Positions 13,617 through 21,040 of a stretch of 32,556 nt of DNA are shown here, piece by piece. The notes below the pieces were generated by a model. It searched no databases. It had not been told where the DNA came from and worked only from the letters and a program-made list of their open reading frames with translations. Positions within the stretch are counted from its first letter, which is position 1. Each line of letters opens with the position of its first letter. The translations under genes and the position numbers were made by a program. Source of the stretch: CAYNFS01 sp964396685 (GTDB taxonomy: Bacteria > Patescibacteriota > Doudnabacteria > UBA920 > 2-01-FULL-46-14). The stretch is taken from NCBI GenBank assembly GCA_964396685.1, contig CAYNFS010000013.1, forward strand, positions 1-32,556, in the 5' to 3' direction.

Positions 13617-15206
13617 ATGCAACAAACAAAACAGCTTTTAACAATCAAAGATGCTAGTCAGTGGGCTAGCAAGTTTCTGAAAAGAGAGATTAGCGAGTCA
13701 AATATTTCCTATTTGGTTCAGTACGGCAAAGTTTATAGGCATAATAATGAGAATTCTATTTTTGTTGATTTGAAAGAGTTAAAACAATACTATGAATCTT
13801 ATAGAGGTAAACGAGAGACGGATTGGAAGAAGAAATTAGGCAATGATCTCAACTGGGCATTATCTTTCGACCATCTGCGGGAAAAGGATACAACTAAACA
13901 CGTCCACCGGCTACATCCATATAAGGGCAAGTTTATTCCTCAACTTGTCGAGTACTTTATTGATGGTCATACAGATGATTGTAAAAAAGAGATTTATTTC
14001 AAAGCGGGTGATATTATCCTTGATCCCTTTTCCGGTTCTGGCACAACACTTGTGCAAGCTCATGAAATGGGAATACACGCCATAGGAGTTGATATCTCGC
14101 AGTTCAATTGCATGATTGCAGAAACAAAATTACTCGCCTATGATTTTATTTCCCTTGAAGAAGAAATAAAAAAAATTAAGCAGGCCATAATTGACTATGA
14201 GATGAAAGATAAAATTGCCAGCTTCGAGAATGAATTAATGACTCTGCTAGCAGATTTCAACATTAAATATTTTCCTAGCCCAGAATTTAAATACCAGCTT
14301 CAAAGAGGACAGATAAATGAGGATAAATATGCGATGGAAAGGGAGAAAGTTTTTTTGAAGTTATACAATGATCTAATTAAGAAATATGGTATTGAGCTTA
14401 ATCATTTTTCCGCCCAAAATTTTTTGGATAGATGGTATATCAAAAATATTCGCAAAGAAATTGATTTCGCATTTGAGCAGATAAAAAAAATCAAGAATAT
14501 AAAGAATAAAAAAATTTTAGCGGTGATTCTGAGCCGCACAATTAGGTCATGTCGAGCAACAACACATTCGGATTTAGCTACGCTTAAAGAGCCACAGGTA
14601 ACTACTTATTACTGCTGGAAGCATAAAAAAATTTGTAAGCCGCTTTTTTCAATCAAAATGTGGTTTGATCGCTATGCAACTGACACATTATATCGGCTCA
14701 AAACTTTTGTAAAGTTAAAGACAGATTCACATTATGCGGTAATTCCCGCCGACTCCAGAACGGTTGATATTTATAAAGAGGTTGAAAAAAGAAATAAGAA
14801 ACTCCACGAAATATTAGGAAAACAAAAAATCAAAGGTATTTTTACGTCACCGCCATATGTTGGACAGATTGATTATCATGAACAGCACGCCTACGCATAT
14901 AATCTTTTCGGCTTTGAGCGTAGGGATGACCTTGAAATAGGTCCGCTCTATAAAGGGCAAGGTTCAGAAGCGCGTACTTCTTATGTTGATGGTATTTCAA
15001 AAACTCTTCTCAATTGCAGAAAGTTTTTAACTGATGATTTCGATATCTTTCTCGTCGCAAATGATAAATATAACCTCTACCCTGCAATTGCCGAACAATC
15101 CGGAATGAAAATCGTAAATAAATTCAGGAGGCCTGTATTGAATAGGACCGAACGGGACAAGTCGCCTTATTCGGAAATAATTTTCCATCTTAAAAACGGA
15201 AAATAG
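13617..15206 (+). CDS. Type II DNA methyltransferase (N4-cytosine or N6-adenine)
   Basis: 529 aa. Residues 100-115 (HPYKGKFIPQLVEYFI) look like motif X, DPFSGSGTTLVQA at 136-148 is the SAM-binding motif I, and TSPPYVGQIDY at 410-420 is the catalytic motif IV, giving an X-I-IV order with a long target-recognition region between. An N-terminal ~60-residue segment resembles a helix-turn-helix (TIKDASQWASKFLKREISES). It should modify the same DNA site that the adjacent nuclease cuts. Coding is AT-richer, with many AAA/ATA/TTA codons, than in flanking genes, suggesting recent transfer. The nuclease gene begins 1 nt after its stop. Confidence 0.9.
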   Translation: MQQTKQLLTIKDASQWASKFLKREISESNISYLVQYGKVYRHNNENSIFVDLKELKQYYESYRGKRETDWKKKLGNDLNWALSFDHLREKDTTKHVHRLHPYKGKFIPQLVEYFIDGHTDDCKKEIYFKAGDIILDPFSGSGTTLVQAHEMGIHAIGVDISQFNCMIAETKLLAYDFISLEEEIKKIKQAIIDYEMKDKIASFENELMTLLADFNIKYFPSPEFKYQLQRGQINEDKYAMEREKVFLKLYNDLIKKYGIELNHFSAQNFLDRWYIKNIRKEIDFAFEQIKKIKNIKNKKILAVILSRTIRSCRATTHSDLATLKEPQVTTYYCWKHKKICKPLFSIKMWFDRYATDTLYRLKTFVKLKTDSHYAVIPADSRTVDIYKEVEKRNKKLHEILGKQKIKGIFTSPPYVGQIDYHEQHAYAYNLFGFERRDDLEIGPLYKGQGSEARTSYVDGISKTLLNCRKFLTDDFDIFLVANDKYNLYPAIAEQSGMKIVNKFRRPVLNRTERDKSPYSEIIFHLKNGK

Positions 15207-15207
15207 T

Positions 15208-15987
15208 ATGGCTTTGTCAGGACAACAAGAGAATGAAATAAAAGAAGTTCTAAAGACTAGTCTCAGGAACAAATTTGCAAATTACCAGCCCGAACCAGCA
15301 TCAATGCCGTTTCATACAAGTTTGCTTGGGAAAGATAGACTCGCTTTGTACGCTTTCATTCATTCACTTAATACAAATTTCGGAACGACTATTTTCGAAC
15401 CAGTCGCGGTGGCTTTGGCAAAACAGCGGTTTAGAGATGTAAAAAATCGTATAGATGTCGGCGAAAAGATAAGTTCTGCCTCACAAATACAAATTCAAAG
15501 AATCATAGACGGCCTTACAACAGGGGAGATCTCTCCTGATAAGCCGAGCGAAATTGAGATTCTACGTCAAGTGGCTCAGCAAGGAGAGATGGTTATGGTT
15601 AAACCCACTAAGGTTGATATTTTTCTTGAATCGGAAAACGGAGAATTGTTTTTATTTGATATTAAAACAGCCAAACCGAATATTGGCGGGTTTAGGGAAT
15701 TTAAAAGGACATTGTTGGAGTGGATTGGTATCATTCTCGCTAGAGAACCTTCAAAAAGAATTAACACTTTAATTGCAATACCTTATAATCCTTACGAACC
15801 AGAACCATATAACCGATGGACAATTAGGGGAATGCTTGATTTGGAATATGAGTTAAGGGTTGCAAACGAGTTCTGGGATTTTCTCGGTGGCGAAGGTGCT
15901 TATCAGGATTTACTTGATTGTTTTGAACAGGCTGGTATTGAATTGCGGCCGGAGATCGATAGATATTTTGCTAGGTTTCATCAATAA
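15208..15987 (+). CDS. Type II restriction endonuclease, TdeIII-like
   Basis: 259 aa. A PD-(D/E)XK nuclease core is visible: Asp137 in TKVDIFLESENG, then Asp151 and Lys153 in FLFDIKTAKPN, with a possible upstream Glu64. KPNIGGFREFKRTLLEW after the core is what I remember of the TdeIII family, whose type member is reported to recognise GGNCC; specificity here is unproven. It begins one base after the methyltransferase, the usual tight coupling of a type II pair, and shares its AT-rich composition. Its 3' end overlaps the convergent gene at 15971 by 17 nt, marking the edge of the presumed acquired island. Confidence 0.82.
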   Translation: MALSGQQENEIKEVLKTSLRNKFANYQPEPASMPFHTSLLGKDRLALYAFIHSLNTNFGTTIFEPVAVALAKQRFRDVKNRIDVGEKISSASQIQIQRIIDGLTTGEISPDKPSEIEILRQVAQQGEMVMVKPTKVDIFLESENGELFLFDIKTAKPNIGGFREFKRTLLEWIGIILAREPSKRINTLIAIPYNPYEPEPYNRWTIRGMLDLEYELRVANEFWDFLGGEGAYQDLLDCFEQAGIELRPEIDRYFARFHQ

Positions 15988-16738
15988 TTTTTTCCAAAAT
16001 CTCTTTCCCCTTTTTCACACTCACCAAAGGATTGGTTTCGATTACGATGTATTGAGGTTTGTGAAGCTTGAGCATCTGCCTTAATTCTTTCTGCTCTTTC
16101 TGGTTTGGCAGGGTATGGATACCTTTATCGTGGTAAGAGATATGAATGATTTCCGGCTTGGTTTTTTGATAAGTTTCTAGCAAATTTAATCGCGGAATTT
16201 TTTCCTGCGTTTGGTGAAAATGGCCGGGATCAAATACCAGCCCAACTTTTAATCTTCGTTTTCGCATTTCTTGCCGAATGGCTATTGGATTCCAAAAGAA
16301 TTGCGGCCGATTTGTCTGATAAGGGATGTTTTCAACAACTGTATTTAATTTCTTGGCAAGTTTATCAAAATTTCCTCCCATTTCATAAACGACATCAGCA
16401 TGAAACAAGAGATAGGGAACAGGATTTTGTCTGGTTTTGACAAAAACTTCTGCCAATTTTAGGCCTGGATTAGCGCTTCCGGATCCAAGATAAAATTCCC
16501 AGACGAAAGCCAAAAGTTTTTCCAAAATTCCGGATTTTTTGCTTGCAGGGGGCATGTGAATTCCCGCGATTTCTATGCCGTATTTGCGGGAAAGTTCGTA
16601 GATTTTGACGGGTTTGGTCCAGCGGTAAGGGACAACCTCCAGATACTTGAATCCGTATTTTTTGGCCTTTCTAAATACGGCTTCGATGTTGCCGGAGAAA
16701 AAAGTGGTGGTATTGGATAAGACTAGTTCAGGTCTCAT
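15971..16738 (-). CDS. Xylose-isomerase-like TIM-barrel protein (AP endonuclease 2 / sugar epimerase superfamily)
   Basis: 255 aa. The pattern is that of the EndoIV/xylose isomerase-like barrel: AKKYGFKYLEVVPYRW, IEIAGIHMPP, PYLLFHADVVYEMGG, VVENIP, KVGLVFDPGHFHQTQ, PEIIHISYHDKGIHTLP and QYIVIETNPL. Several His, Glu and Asp residues at strand ends could bind metal, as in that superfamily. Substrate unknown. It is paralogous to the next minus-strand gene, sharing 'PYRWT', 'KPE.(I/L)H(I/L)S' and 'YIV(I/V)ET.P'. Its end overlaps the restriction gene. Confidence 0.75.
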   Translation of the reverse strand: MRPELVLSNTTTFFSGNIEAVFRKAKKYGFKYLEVVPYRWTKPVKIYELSRKYGIEIAGIHMPPASKKSGILEKLLAFVWEFYLGSGSANPGLKLAEVFVKTRQNPVPYLLFHADVVYEMGGNFDKLAKKLNTVVENIPYQTNRPQFFWNPIAIRQEMRKRRLKVGLVFDPGHFHQTQEKIPRLNLLETYQKTKPEIIHISYHDKGIHTLPNQKEQKELRQMLKLHKPQYIVIETNPLVSVKKGKEILEKIIDET

Positions 16739-16755
16739 AAAGCTAATTGTACCAT

Positions 16756-16796
16756 AAAAAAAGAAGCCTCGATGTTAGTCATCGGGCTTCGGGCGC
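16756..16796 (-). terminator. Intrinsic terminator (minus strand)
   Basis: On the minus strand GAAGCCCGATG, loop, CATCGAGGCTTC, then seven T. It ends transcription of the 16804-17574 gene, so the paralogue at 15971-16738 is separately transcribed or reached by readthrough. Confidence 0.85.
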
Positions 16797-16803
16797 AGTT
16801 TTT

Positions 16804-17574
16804 TCAGATGCCAAATGCATCGTGGAGCATATTTCGAGCTTGCCCCACTCGCGCCTCTGCGCCAGGCCCCGGTATCGTTTCCACCACTATGTACCGTGGC
16901 GGATGCTCTCTGGTTGTCTCTGCCAGTTCCTCCTGGTGCAACAACTGCCCAAACGATAGATGTAGCCCCTCCGGCTTAAGTTCCCTGTAAATGGTAGTAA
17001 TTCTCAAGCCCTTGGACAAGTAGCCCATCTTTTGGGCAATTATAATATGCCGCGGGTCGAACATGAATTGTCCCTTGGGAAGAAGGGGCAGGATATTTTC
17101 CCGGATGCGGTAGGGGTTATAAGTGTGGACCCCCTCGCCTATTTTGGGCCTTTCATTTTCTACAAAGACTTCTCGGCCTTGTAGAAAATGCTCCAGCCCC
17201 AGCCCCGCCCGTGTGAACACATCGGGGTGGACGAGGCAGTAAGCCTCGGGAAATACCCGAAGAACCTCCATGGCCGGACAAGTGAGATGTCCTGGGCCAA
17301 ACAGCATCCACCAGAGGCACGCAAAACCCTTTTCCCGCCACCAGGTTTCGCTGGCGACTACCTCTGCGAGCGATTTTGTTTCCCACCAGAAGGGGAAATG
17401 AACCCCCACCACTGGCACATTGTATTGGTTGGCGAGGTCCGTGAGTTGTCCGCCCGTAGTCCAGCGATAGGGAAACAGCTCTATTCCGTCAAAGTGGTGT
17501 TGTTTCGCCAGCTGAAACGCCGGCTTAAGCCTCGGAAGAGCAACAACCGATGACAACAAAACCTGGGTTTCCAT
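16804..17574 (-). CDS. Second xylose-isomerase-like TIM-barrel protein
   Basis: 256 aa, paralogue of the gene at 15971-16738. Matching blocks: HFDGIELFPYRWTTGGQL, VPVVGVHFPFWW, CLVHPDVFTRAG, VFVENERP, FMFDPRHIIIAQKMG, PEGLHLSFGQLL and RYIVVETIPGPG. Compared with its neighbour it is richer in Trp, Pro and Gly and in G+C, so the two have diverged greatly or one arrived separately. Candidate metal ligands (His, Glu, Asp at strand ends) are kept. Function and substrate are unknown. It is divergent from dinB, whose ATG is 54 nt away. Confidence 0.72.
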   Translation of the reverse strand: METQVLLSSVVALPRLKPAFQLAKQHHFDGIELFPYRWTTGGQLTDLANQYNVPVVGVHFPFWWETKSLAEVVASETWWREKGFACLWWMLFGPGHLTCPAMEVLRVFPEAYCLVHPDVFTRAGLGLEHFLQGREVFVENERPKIGEGVHTYNPYRIRENILPLLPKGQFMFDPRHIIIAQKMGYLSKGLRITTIYRELKPEGLHLSFGQLLHQEELAETTREHPPRYIVVETIPGPGAEARVGQARNMLHDAFGI

Positions 17575-17627
17575 ATAAATTTCCCCCTTTTTGATTTTCT
17601 CCTAACTATACTTTAGTTAAGCTTGAA

Positions 17628-19076
17628 ATGTCAATTTCCAAAATTATCTTACATCTTGACATGAATTCTTATTTTGCCTCTGTCGAACAACAGGCCAACC
17701 CGCATCTGCGAGGCCGGCCTGTAGGAGTATGCGAACATCTGGGCGGAATTATTATTGCGCCATCAGTTGAAGCTAAAAGATTGGGCATCAAACTTGGCAC
17801 TACGGTTTGGGAAGCGCGCAAAATTTATCCAAAGATAGGTTTACTGCCGGTTGATCCGGACAAATATCGAAGCATTACGGCGCGGTTTTTGAAAATTCTT
17901 TGTGATTATACCGGCAAGGTTGAGAAATACAGCATTGACGAAGCATTCGTGGATGTTACGGAACTTAGCAAAGATTATGACGAAGCCTTATTGCTGGCGT
18001 TGGAGATTAAGCGACGGATTAGACAAGAAATAGGGGAGTGGGTGAGTTGTTCTATCGGGATAGGGCCGAATAAATTGATTGCCAAGATTGCCGCGGATTT
18101 GGATGGCGGTGTTATGACTCATAATTCCTCCCAACCTCCTCTTATCTTAAGAGGAGGGGTTCCCTCTCTTAAAGTAAGAGAGGGAAAGGGTGAGTTATTG
18201 GAGAGGATTTGCGTGATCAAACCGGAAGATATTCCACTGCTTTATGATCGTTTAAATTTGACCGATGTGCCAGGAATTGGTCCGAGATTGGAAAAAGCTT
18301 TGCATAAGCTTGGCATATTTACTTTGAAGCAATTGGCAGAATATCCGGTCGCAAATTTGATAAATCAATTTGGGATTAACGGATATGTTTTGCGTGAGTT
18401 AGGCCGTTTCGAGGATTGTAGCGCGCCGATTCATCGGCCCATAAATGGGCGTGCTACAGAATTTGAACAAATTAAATCTATCGGGCACATGTATACTCTG
18501 CCTAAGCCGATCAGCGATCTGTGTGATATCAAAAAGCTTATGTTTAAGCTGGCAGAGAAAATCGGCCGAAGGATGCGGCGCCGAAACGCGCGCGGAAATA
18601 TTATTCACTATTTTCATTCCACCCCCTCTCTTTCTCTCCCTATCCGTCCGCCTAAGGCGGAGCGGACAGGGGGAGATGAAAGGGGGGTTGGCTTTTCGAA
18701 ACAGCACAAGTTAACAGAATTTATCAGCGATGGAAGGGATATTTATCGGGCGGCTTGGGGGATATTTACTTATTCGCCGCATTACTCGGCAGTTCACCCC
18801 GTTAAATCCCGCGGAGCGGGAATCCCGACTGCGTCGGGATTATTTAACGGGGTAAAGATCATGGGCATCTCTGTTTCCGGGTTTAGTTTTGAGAAACCAC
18901 AAGAGCCTTTATTTGAAAGCTATAAAAAGCCAGGTTGGCTAATCAAAGCTATGGATAAAATCAATGACAAATACGGGGAATTTACAATTACACGTGGCCG
19001 CTTGATAGGAATTCCAGAAGACTGGGGTAAAGATACAGTGGGTTTTGGCAGAATGAAAGAGTTTTTCGTCTCTTGA
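17628..19076 (+). CDS. dinB: DNA polymerase IV (Y-family) carrying four palindromic in-frame insertions
   Basis: 482 aa, against about 350-420 for typical family members. It copies damaged DNA with low fidelity. Catalytic residues are present: Asp11 in LHLDMNSYFASVE and Asp104-Glu105 in YSIDEAFVDVT; the HhH region is DVPGIGPRLEKALHKLG. Extra segments at about residues 164-190, 264-278, 331-355 and 390-409 coincide with DNA hairpins, while flanking family sequence continues in the same frame, so the gene is intact. A possible -10 (TATACT, 17607-17612) lies 15 nt before ATG. I see no SOS box in front of it. The frame's continuity across four insertions is strong evidence that the protein is made. 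Confidence 0.92.
   Translation: MSISKIILHLDMNSYFASVEQQANPHLRGRPVGVCEHLGGIIIAPSVEAKRLGIKLGTTVWEARKIYPKIGLLPVDPDKYRSITARFLKILCDYTGKVEKYSIDEAFVDVTELSKDYDEALLLALEIKRRIRQEIGEWVSCSIGIGPNKLIAKIAADLDGGVMTHNSSQPPLILRGGVPSLKVREGKGELLERICVIKPEDIPLLYDRLNLTDVPGIGPRLEKALHKLGIFTLKQLAEYPVANLINQFGINGYVLRELGRFEDCSAPIHRPINGRATEFEQIKSIGHMYTLPKPISDLCDIKKLMFKLAEKIGRRMRRRNARGNIIHYFHSTPSLSLPIRPPKAERTGGDERGVGFSKQHKLTEFISDGRDIYRAAWGIFTYSPHYSAVHPVKSRGAGIPTASGLFNGVKIMGISVSGFSFEKPQEPLFESYKKPGWLIKAMDKINDKYGEFTITRGRLIGIPEDWGKDTVGFGRMKEFFVS
18117..18195. repeat. Palindromic insertion 1 in dinB
   Basis: Two hairpins: CCTCCTCTTA (18135-18144) / TAAGAGGAGG (18148-18157), and TTCCCTCTCTTA (18160-18171) / TAAGAGAGGGAA (18175-18186), with a short closing ACTCA/TGAGT pair at the ends. 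Encodes roughly SSQPPLILRGGVPSLKVREG inside the polymerase. Confidence 0.8.
18417..18458. repeat. Palindromic insertion 2 in dinB (three-way junction)
   Basis: Outer TGTAGCGCG / CGTGCTACA (18417-18425 / 18450-18458, one mismatch) enclosing GCCGAT-TC-ATCGGC and GCCCAT-AA-ATGGGC. Both cores also occur in the rplJ-rplL spacer. Confidence 0.7.
18620..18690. repeat. Palindromic insertion 3 in dinB (class B with class C core)
   Basis: An imperfect outer CCCCCT.../...AGGGGGG pair encloses TCTCCCT/AGGGGGAGA, with CCGCC-TAA-GGCGG at the centre. Encodes about TPSLSLPIRPPKAERTGGD. Confidence 0.75.
18796..18853. repeat. Palindromic insertion 4 in dinB (class A three-way junction)
   Basis: Outer perfect 12-bp stem ACCCCGTTAAAT (18796-18807) / ATTTAACGGGGT (18842-18853). 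Inner hairpins TCCCGC-GGA-GCGGGA and AATCCCGAC-TGC-GTCGGGATT. Same design as 6148-6201, whose outer stem differs by one base pair. Confidence 0.88.
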
Positions 19077-19114
19077 CTTCGGTTACCTCCCGGTGTCTTG
19101 ACAGCTTGGCAAGA

Positions 19115-19138
19115 AAATCGCCTGCTAGGCGGTTTTTT
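19115..19138 (+). terminator. Terminator after dinB
   Basis: AAATCGCCT, loop GCT, AGGCGGTTTTTT: a short GC stem followed by six T. Confidence 0.8.
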
Positions 19139-19142
19139 AGTA

Positions 19143-19171
19143 TTGACGGAATTTTTTAGGTGGGATATAAT
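19143..19171 (+). promoter_or_regulatory. Promoter of the mraZ (dcw) operon
   Basis: TTGACG (19143-19148), a 17-nt spacer, TATAAT (19166-19171). Start near 19178. Confidence 0.85.
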
Positions 19172-19190
19172 GGAGATACTAATTCAAATT

Positions 19191-19220
19191 GTGGAAAAAA
19201 GTGGGGAAAAGTGGAAAACT
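19191..19220 (+). promoter_or_regulatory. MraZ operator: three GTGG direct repeats
   Basis: GTGGA, GTGGG, GTGGA at 19191, 19201 and 19211, spaced exactly 10 bp, the arrangement of MraZ-binding repeats that let MraZ repress its own operon. They lie just downstream of the predicted transcription start. Confidence 0.75.
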
Positions 19221-19283
19221 CAACTTTGTTGAGTTTTCCATCCTGATACAAATCAGGATCCACAATCCCAGCGAAAGCTGGGA
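19213..19283 (+). repeat. Three consecutive hairpins in the mraZ leader
   Basis: GGAAAACTCAAC-TTT-GTTGAGTTTTCC (19213-19239, perfect 12 bp); ATCCTGAT-ACAA-ATCAGGAT (about 19240-19259); ATCCCAGC-GAAA-GCTGGGAT (about 19264-19283). The first overlaps the last MraZ box. The second and third resemble the GGATCC-bounded repeat hairpins seen elsewhere in the window. Confidence 0.75.
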
Positions 19284-19309
19284 TCCAGACCAGATGACAG
19301 AGGAATTTA

Positions 19310-19741
19310 ATGTTTATCGGCGAATACTCCTTAACAGTGGATGAGAAAGGAAGGCTGTCCATACCCGTTAAATTTCGCGCCTCGCTTAGCCGCGGAGCCG
19401 TGGTCACCCGGGGATTGGACAGCGCTCTTTTCTTATACACGGCCAAAGAGTGGGAAATTTTAGCGGGAAAACTTGCCAATCTGCCGATAAGCCGCGCCAA
19501 TACCAGGGCTTTTTCCAGACTTATGCTGGCCGGCGCCATGGATGTAGAAATGGATAAACAGGGGCGGATCATCTTGCCGGATTATTTGCGGGATTTTGCC
19601 GGGATAAAAAAGAAAAAAGTTACAGTCGCGGGACTTTATAACCGTTTGGAAATCTGGGATGAAGAGAAGTGGACTAAATATAAGACTAGCACCGAAAGAA
19701 CTTCCGGAGACATCGCCGAAGCTTTGGAACAGATAGTTTGA
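19310..19741 (+). CDS. mraZ: Transcriptional regulator MraZ
   Basis: 143 aa, normal length. MraZ is a DNA-binding ring protein that controls the cell-division/cell-wall cluster. Two SpoVT/AbrB-like halves are visible: FIGEYSLTVDEKGRLSIPVKFR and VEMDKQGRIILPDYLRDFAG, each with the D-x-x-GR-x-x-(I/L)P motif. Ribosome binding site AGAGGAA just upstream. Three GTGG boxes in its leader suggest autoregulation. rsmH begins 1 nt after its stop, the classical order. Confidence 0.95.
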   Translation: MFIGEYSLTVDEKGRLSIPVKFRASLSRGAVVTRGLDSALFLYTAKEWEILAGKLANLPISRANTRAFSRLMLAGAMDVEMDKQGRIILPDYLRDFAGIKKKKVTVAGLYNRLEIWDEEKWTKYKTSTERTSGDIAEALEQIV

Positions 19742-19742
19742 G

Positions 19743-20705
19743 ATGCACGTTCCGGTTCTTTTACAAGAAGTTTTAAGCTATTTAGATCCAAAACCGGGTG
19801 AAAAATATATTGATGCGACAATAGGCGGCGGCGGACACGCTAAAGAGCTTATTAATCACGATGGCATAGTTCTCGGAATTGATGCTGATTCTCTGGCAGT
19901 AAATCAGTTAAATTCAGAATTCAGAATTCAAAAATCAAAAATTAAAATTGTCCAGGGGAATTTTGCGAATTTGGAAGAGATTGCCAAAACGCATGGTTTT
20001 ACGGAAGTTGCCGGAATACTTTTTGATCTAGGACTTTCAAGCAACCAGTTGGACGATCCTCAAAGGGGTTTTGCGTTTCAGAAAGAGGGTCCGCTGGATA
20101 TGAGATACGACACCTCCGGTGAATTCAAAAATCAAAAATCAAAAATCAAAAATGCCGCAGATATCGTGAATTATTATTCCGAGAAAGAGCTTGTTGAGAT
20201 CTTTTACAAATACGGGGAAGAGAAAAGATTTGGCAAGAAAATCGCCAGAGCAATCGCGGAGGCGCGTCAAACAAGGCCTCTTAAAACCACCACTGAACTT
20301 TTTGAACTCATAAAAAAAGCATTGCCCGGAAAGTTTCGCCACAAGGCGGGAGATGTGGCCCGCCGGATCTTTCAAAGTTTGAGAATCGCAGTGAATGGAG
20401 AGCTTATCAGTCTGGAAAAGGCCTTGCCGCAAGCCTTGCGGCTCCTTAAATCAGCCGGAAGGCTGGTGGTGATCTCCTTTCACTCTTTAGAGGACCGAAT
20501 AGTCAAACAATTCTTCGTACGAATGGCAAAAAACTGCATTTGTCCGCCAGATTTTCCGATCTGCACGTGCGGTGCAAATGCCCAGTTACGAATTTTAACG
20601 AAAAAGCCGGTAACAGCCTCTCAAGAAGAAATCAAAATAAATCCTCGAGCGCACAGCGCCAAACTGCGCGCCGCAGAAAAAATATGGGAAGATATTTCGC
20701 TTTAA
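19743..20705 (+). CDS. rsmH: 16S rRNA (cytosine(1402)-N4)-methyltransferase
   Basis: 320 aa, close to the normal ~310. It methylates C1402 of 16S rRNA. Motifs: HVPVLLQEVL at the N-terminus, SAM-binding DATIGGGGH at 24-32, LFDLGLSSNQLDDPQRGFAF with PLDMRYD, and the C-terminal VISFHSLEDRIVKQFF and INPRAHSAKLRAAEKIW. Two stretches are made of 7-nt tandem repeats (19911-19949, giving NSEFRIQKSKIK, and 20122-20153, giving EFKNQKSKIKN); neither breaks the frame or touches a catalytic motif. It overlaps the start of the ftsL-like gene by 22 nt. Confidence 0.95.
   Translation: MHVPVLLQEVLSYLDPKPGEKYIDATIGGGGHAKELINHDGIVLGIDADSLAVNQLNSEFRIQKSKIKIVQGNFANLEEIAKTHGFTEVAGILFDLGLSSNQLDDPQRGFAFQKEGPLDMRYDTSGEFKNQKSKIKNAADIVNYYSEKELVEIFYKYGEEKRFGKKIARAIAEARQTRPLKTTTELFELIKKALPGKFRHKAGDVARRIFQSLRIAVNGELISLEKALPQALRLLKSAGRLVVISFHSLEDRIVKQFFVRMAKNCICPPDFPICTCGANAQLRILTKKPVTASQEEIKINPRAHSAKLRAAEKIWEDISL
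19911..19949 (+). repeat. Heptamer array in rsmH (first)
   Basis: Units AATTCAG, AATTCAG, AATTCAA, AAATCAA, AAATTAA, AATT: a 7-nt period within coding sequence. Confidence 0.75.
20122..20153 (+). repeat. Heptamer array in rsmH (second)
   Basis: AATTCAA followed by AAATCAA three times, then AAAT: a 7-nt period within coding sequence. Confidence 0.8.
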
Positions 20706-21040
20706 GCCTAAATCTGGACGCTCAAGCCCAACCCAAACCAAAAAACAAAAAAGCCGCGAGTATGAAGACCAACTACGGTTTTTGGGTAATGGCTTTTTTA
20801 ATTATTTTTGGTATGGTATATTTGACACAAGTCAACAGCACTTCGACAAAAGGTTACGAGATAAAAAAGCTGGAAAGCAGGCTTACCGAGCTAAAAGAAC
20901 AGCAGAAACGTTTGGATCTCGAGGCGGCCGCTCTGAAATCCGTACAAAATCTGGAAGCAGAAGTTAAAGTTTTGAATCTCATCCCCAGCCAAGGCATCCG
21001 CTATCTTCCCAAAGAGTCCGATTACGCTTATAAAAAATAA
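20684..21040 (+). CDS. ftsL: FtsL-like septum protein
   Basis: 118 aa from ATG 20684; a longer reading to 20540 would lie wholly inside rsmH and is rejected, and ATG 20762 is a possible shorter start. A basic, proline/lysine-rich cytoplasmic tail is followed by one TM helix at 32-49 (GFWVMAFLIIFGMVYLTQ) and a coiled coil at about 57-94 (IKKLESRLTELKEQQKRLDL). This layout, and the slot between rsmH and ftsI, match FtsL, which bridges the divisome in the periplasmic or outer space. Sequence similarity in this family is weak, so position is the main evidence. Its stop overlaps the ftsI start (TAATG). Confidence 0.75.
   Translation: MGRYFALSLNLDAQAQPKPKNKKAASMKTNYGFWVMAFLIIFGMVYLTQVNSTSTKGYEIKKLESRLTELKEQQKRLDLEAAALKSVQNLEAEVKVLNLIPSQGIRYLPKESDYAYKK

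Noticed and set aside
17600..17627. SOS box in front of dinB
   Set aside because: Only a TAACTA/TAGTTA inverted repeat is present; it does not match GAAC-N4-GTT.
17628..19076. dinB as a decayed gene
   Set aside because: The frame is open throughout, catalytic and HhH motifs are intact, and all four insertions keep frame.
20540..20683. Longer start for the ftsL-like gene
   Set aside because: It would lie entirely inside rsmH and add a segment rich in Arg/Ser/Cys, unlike an FtsL tail.
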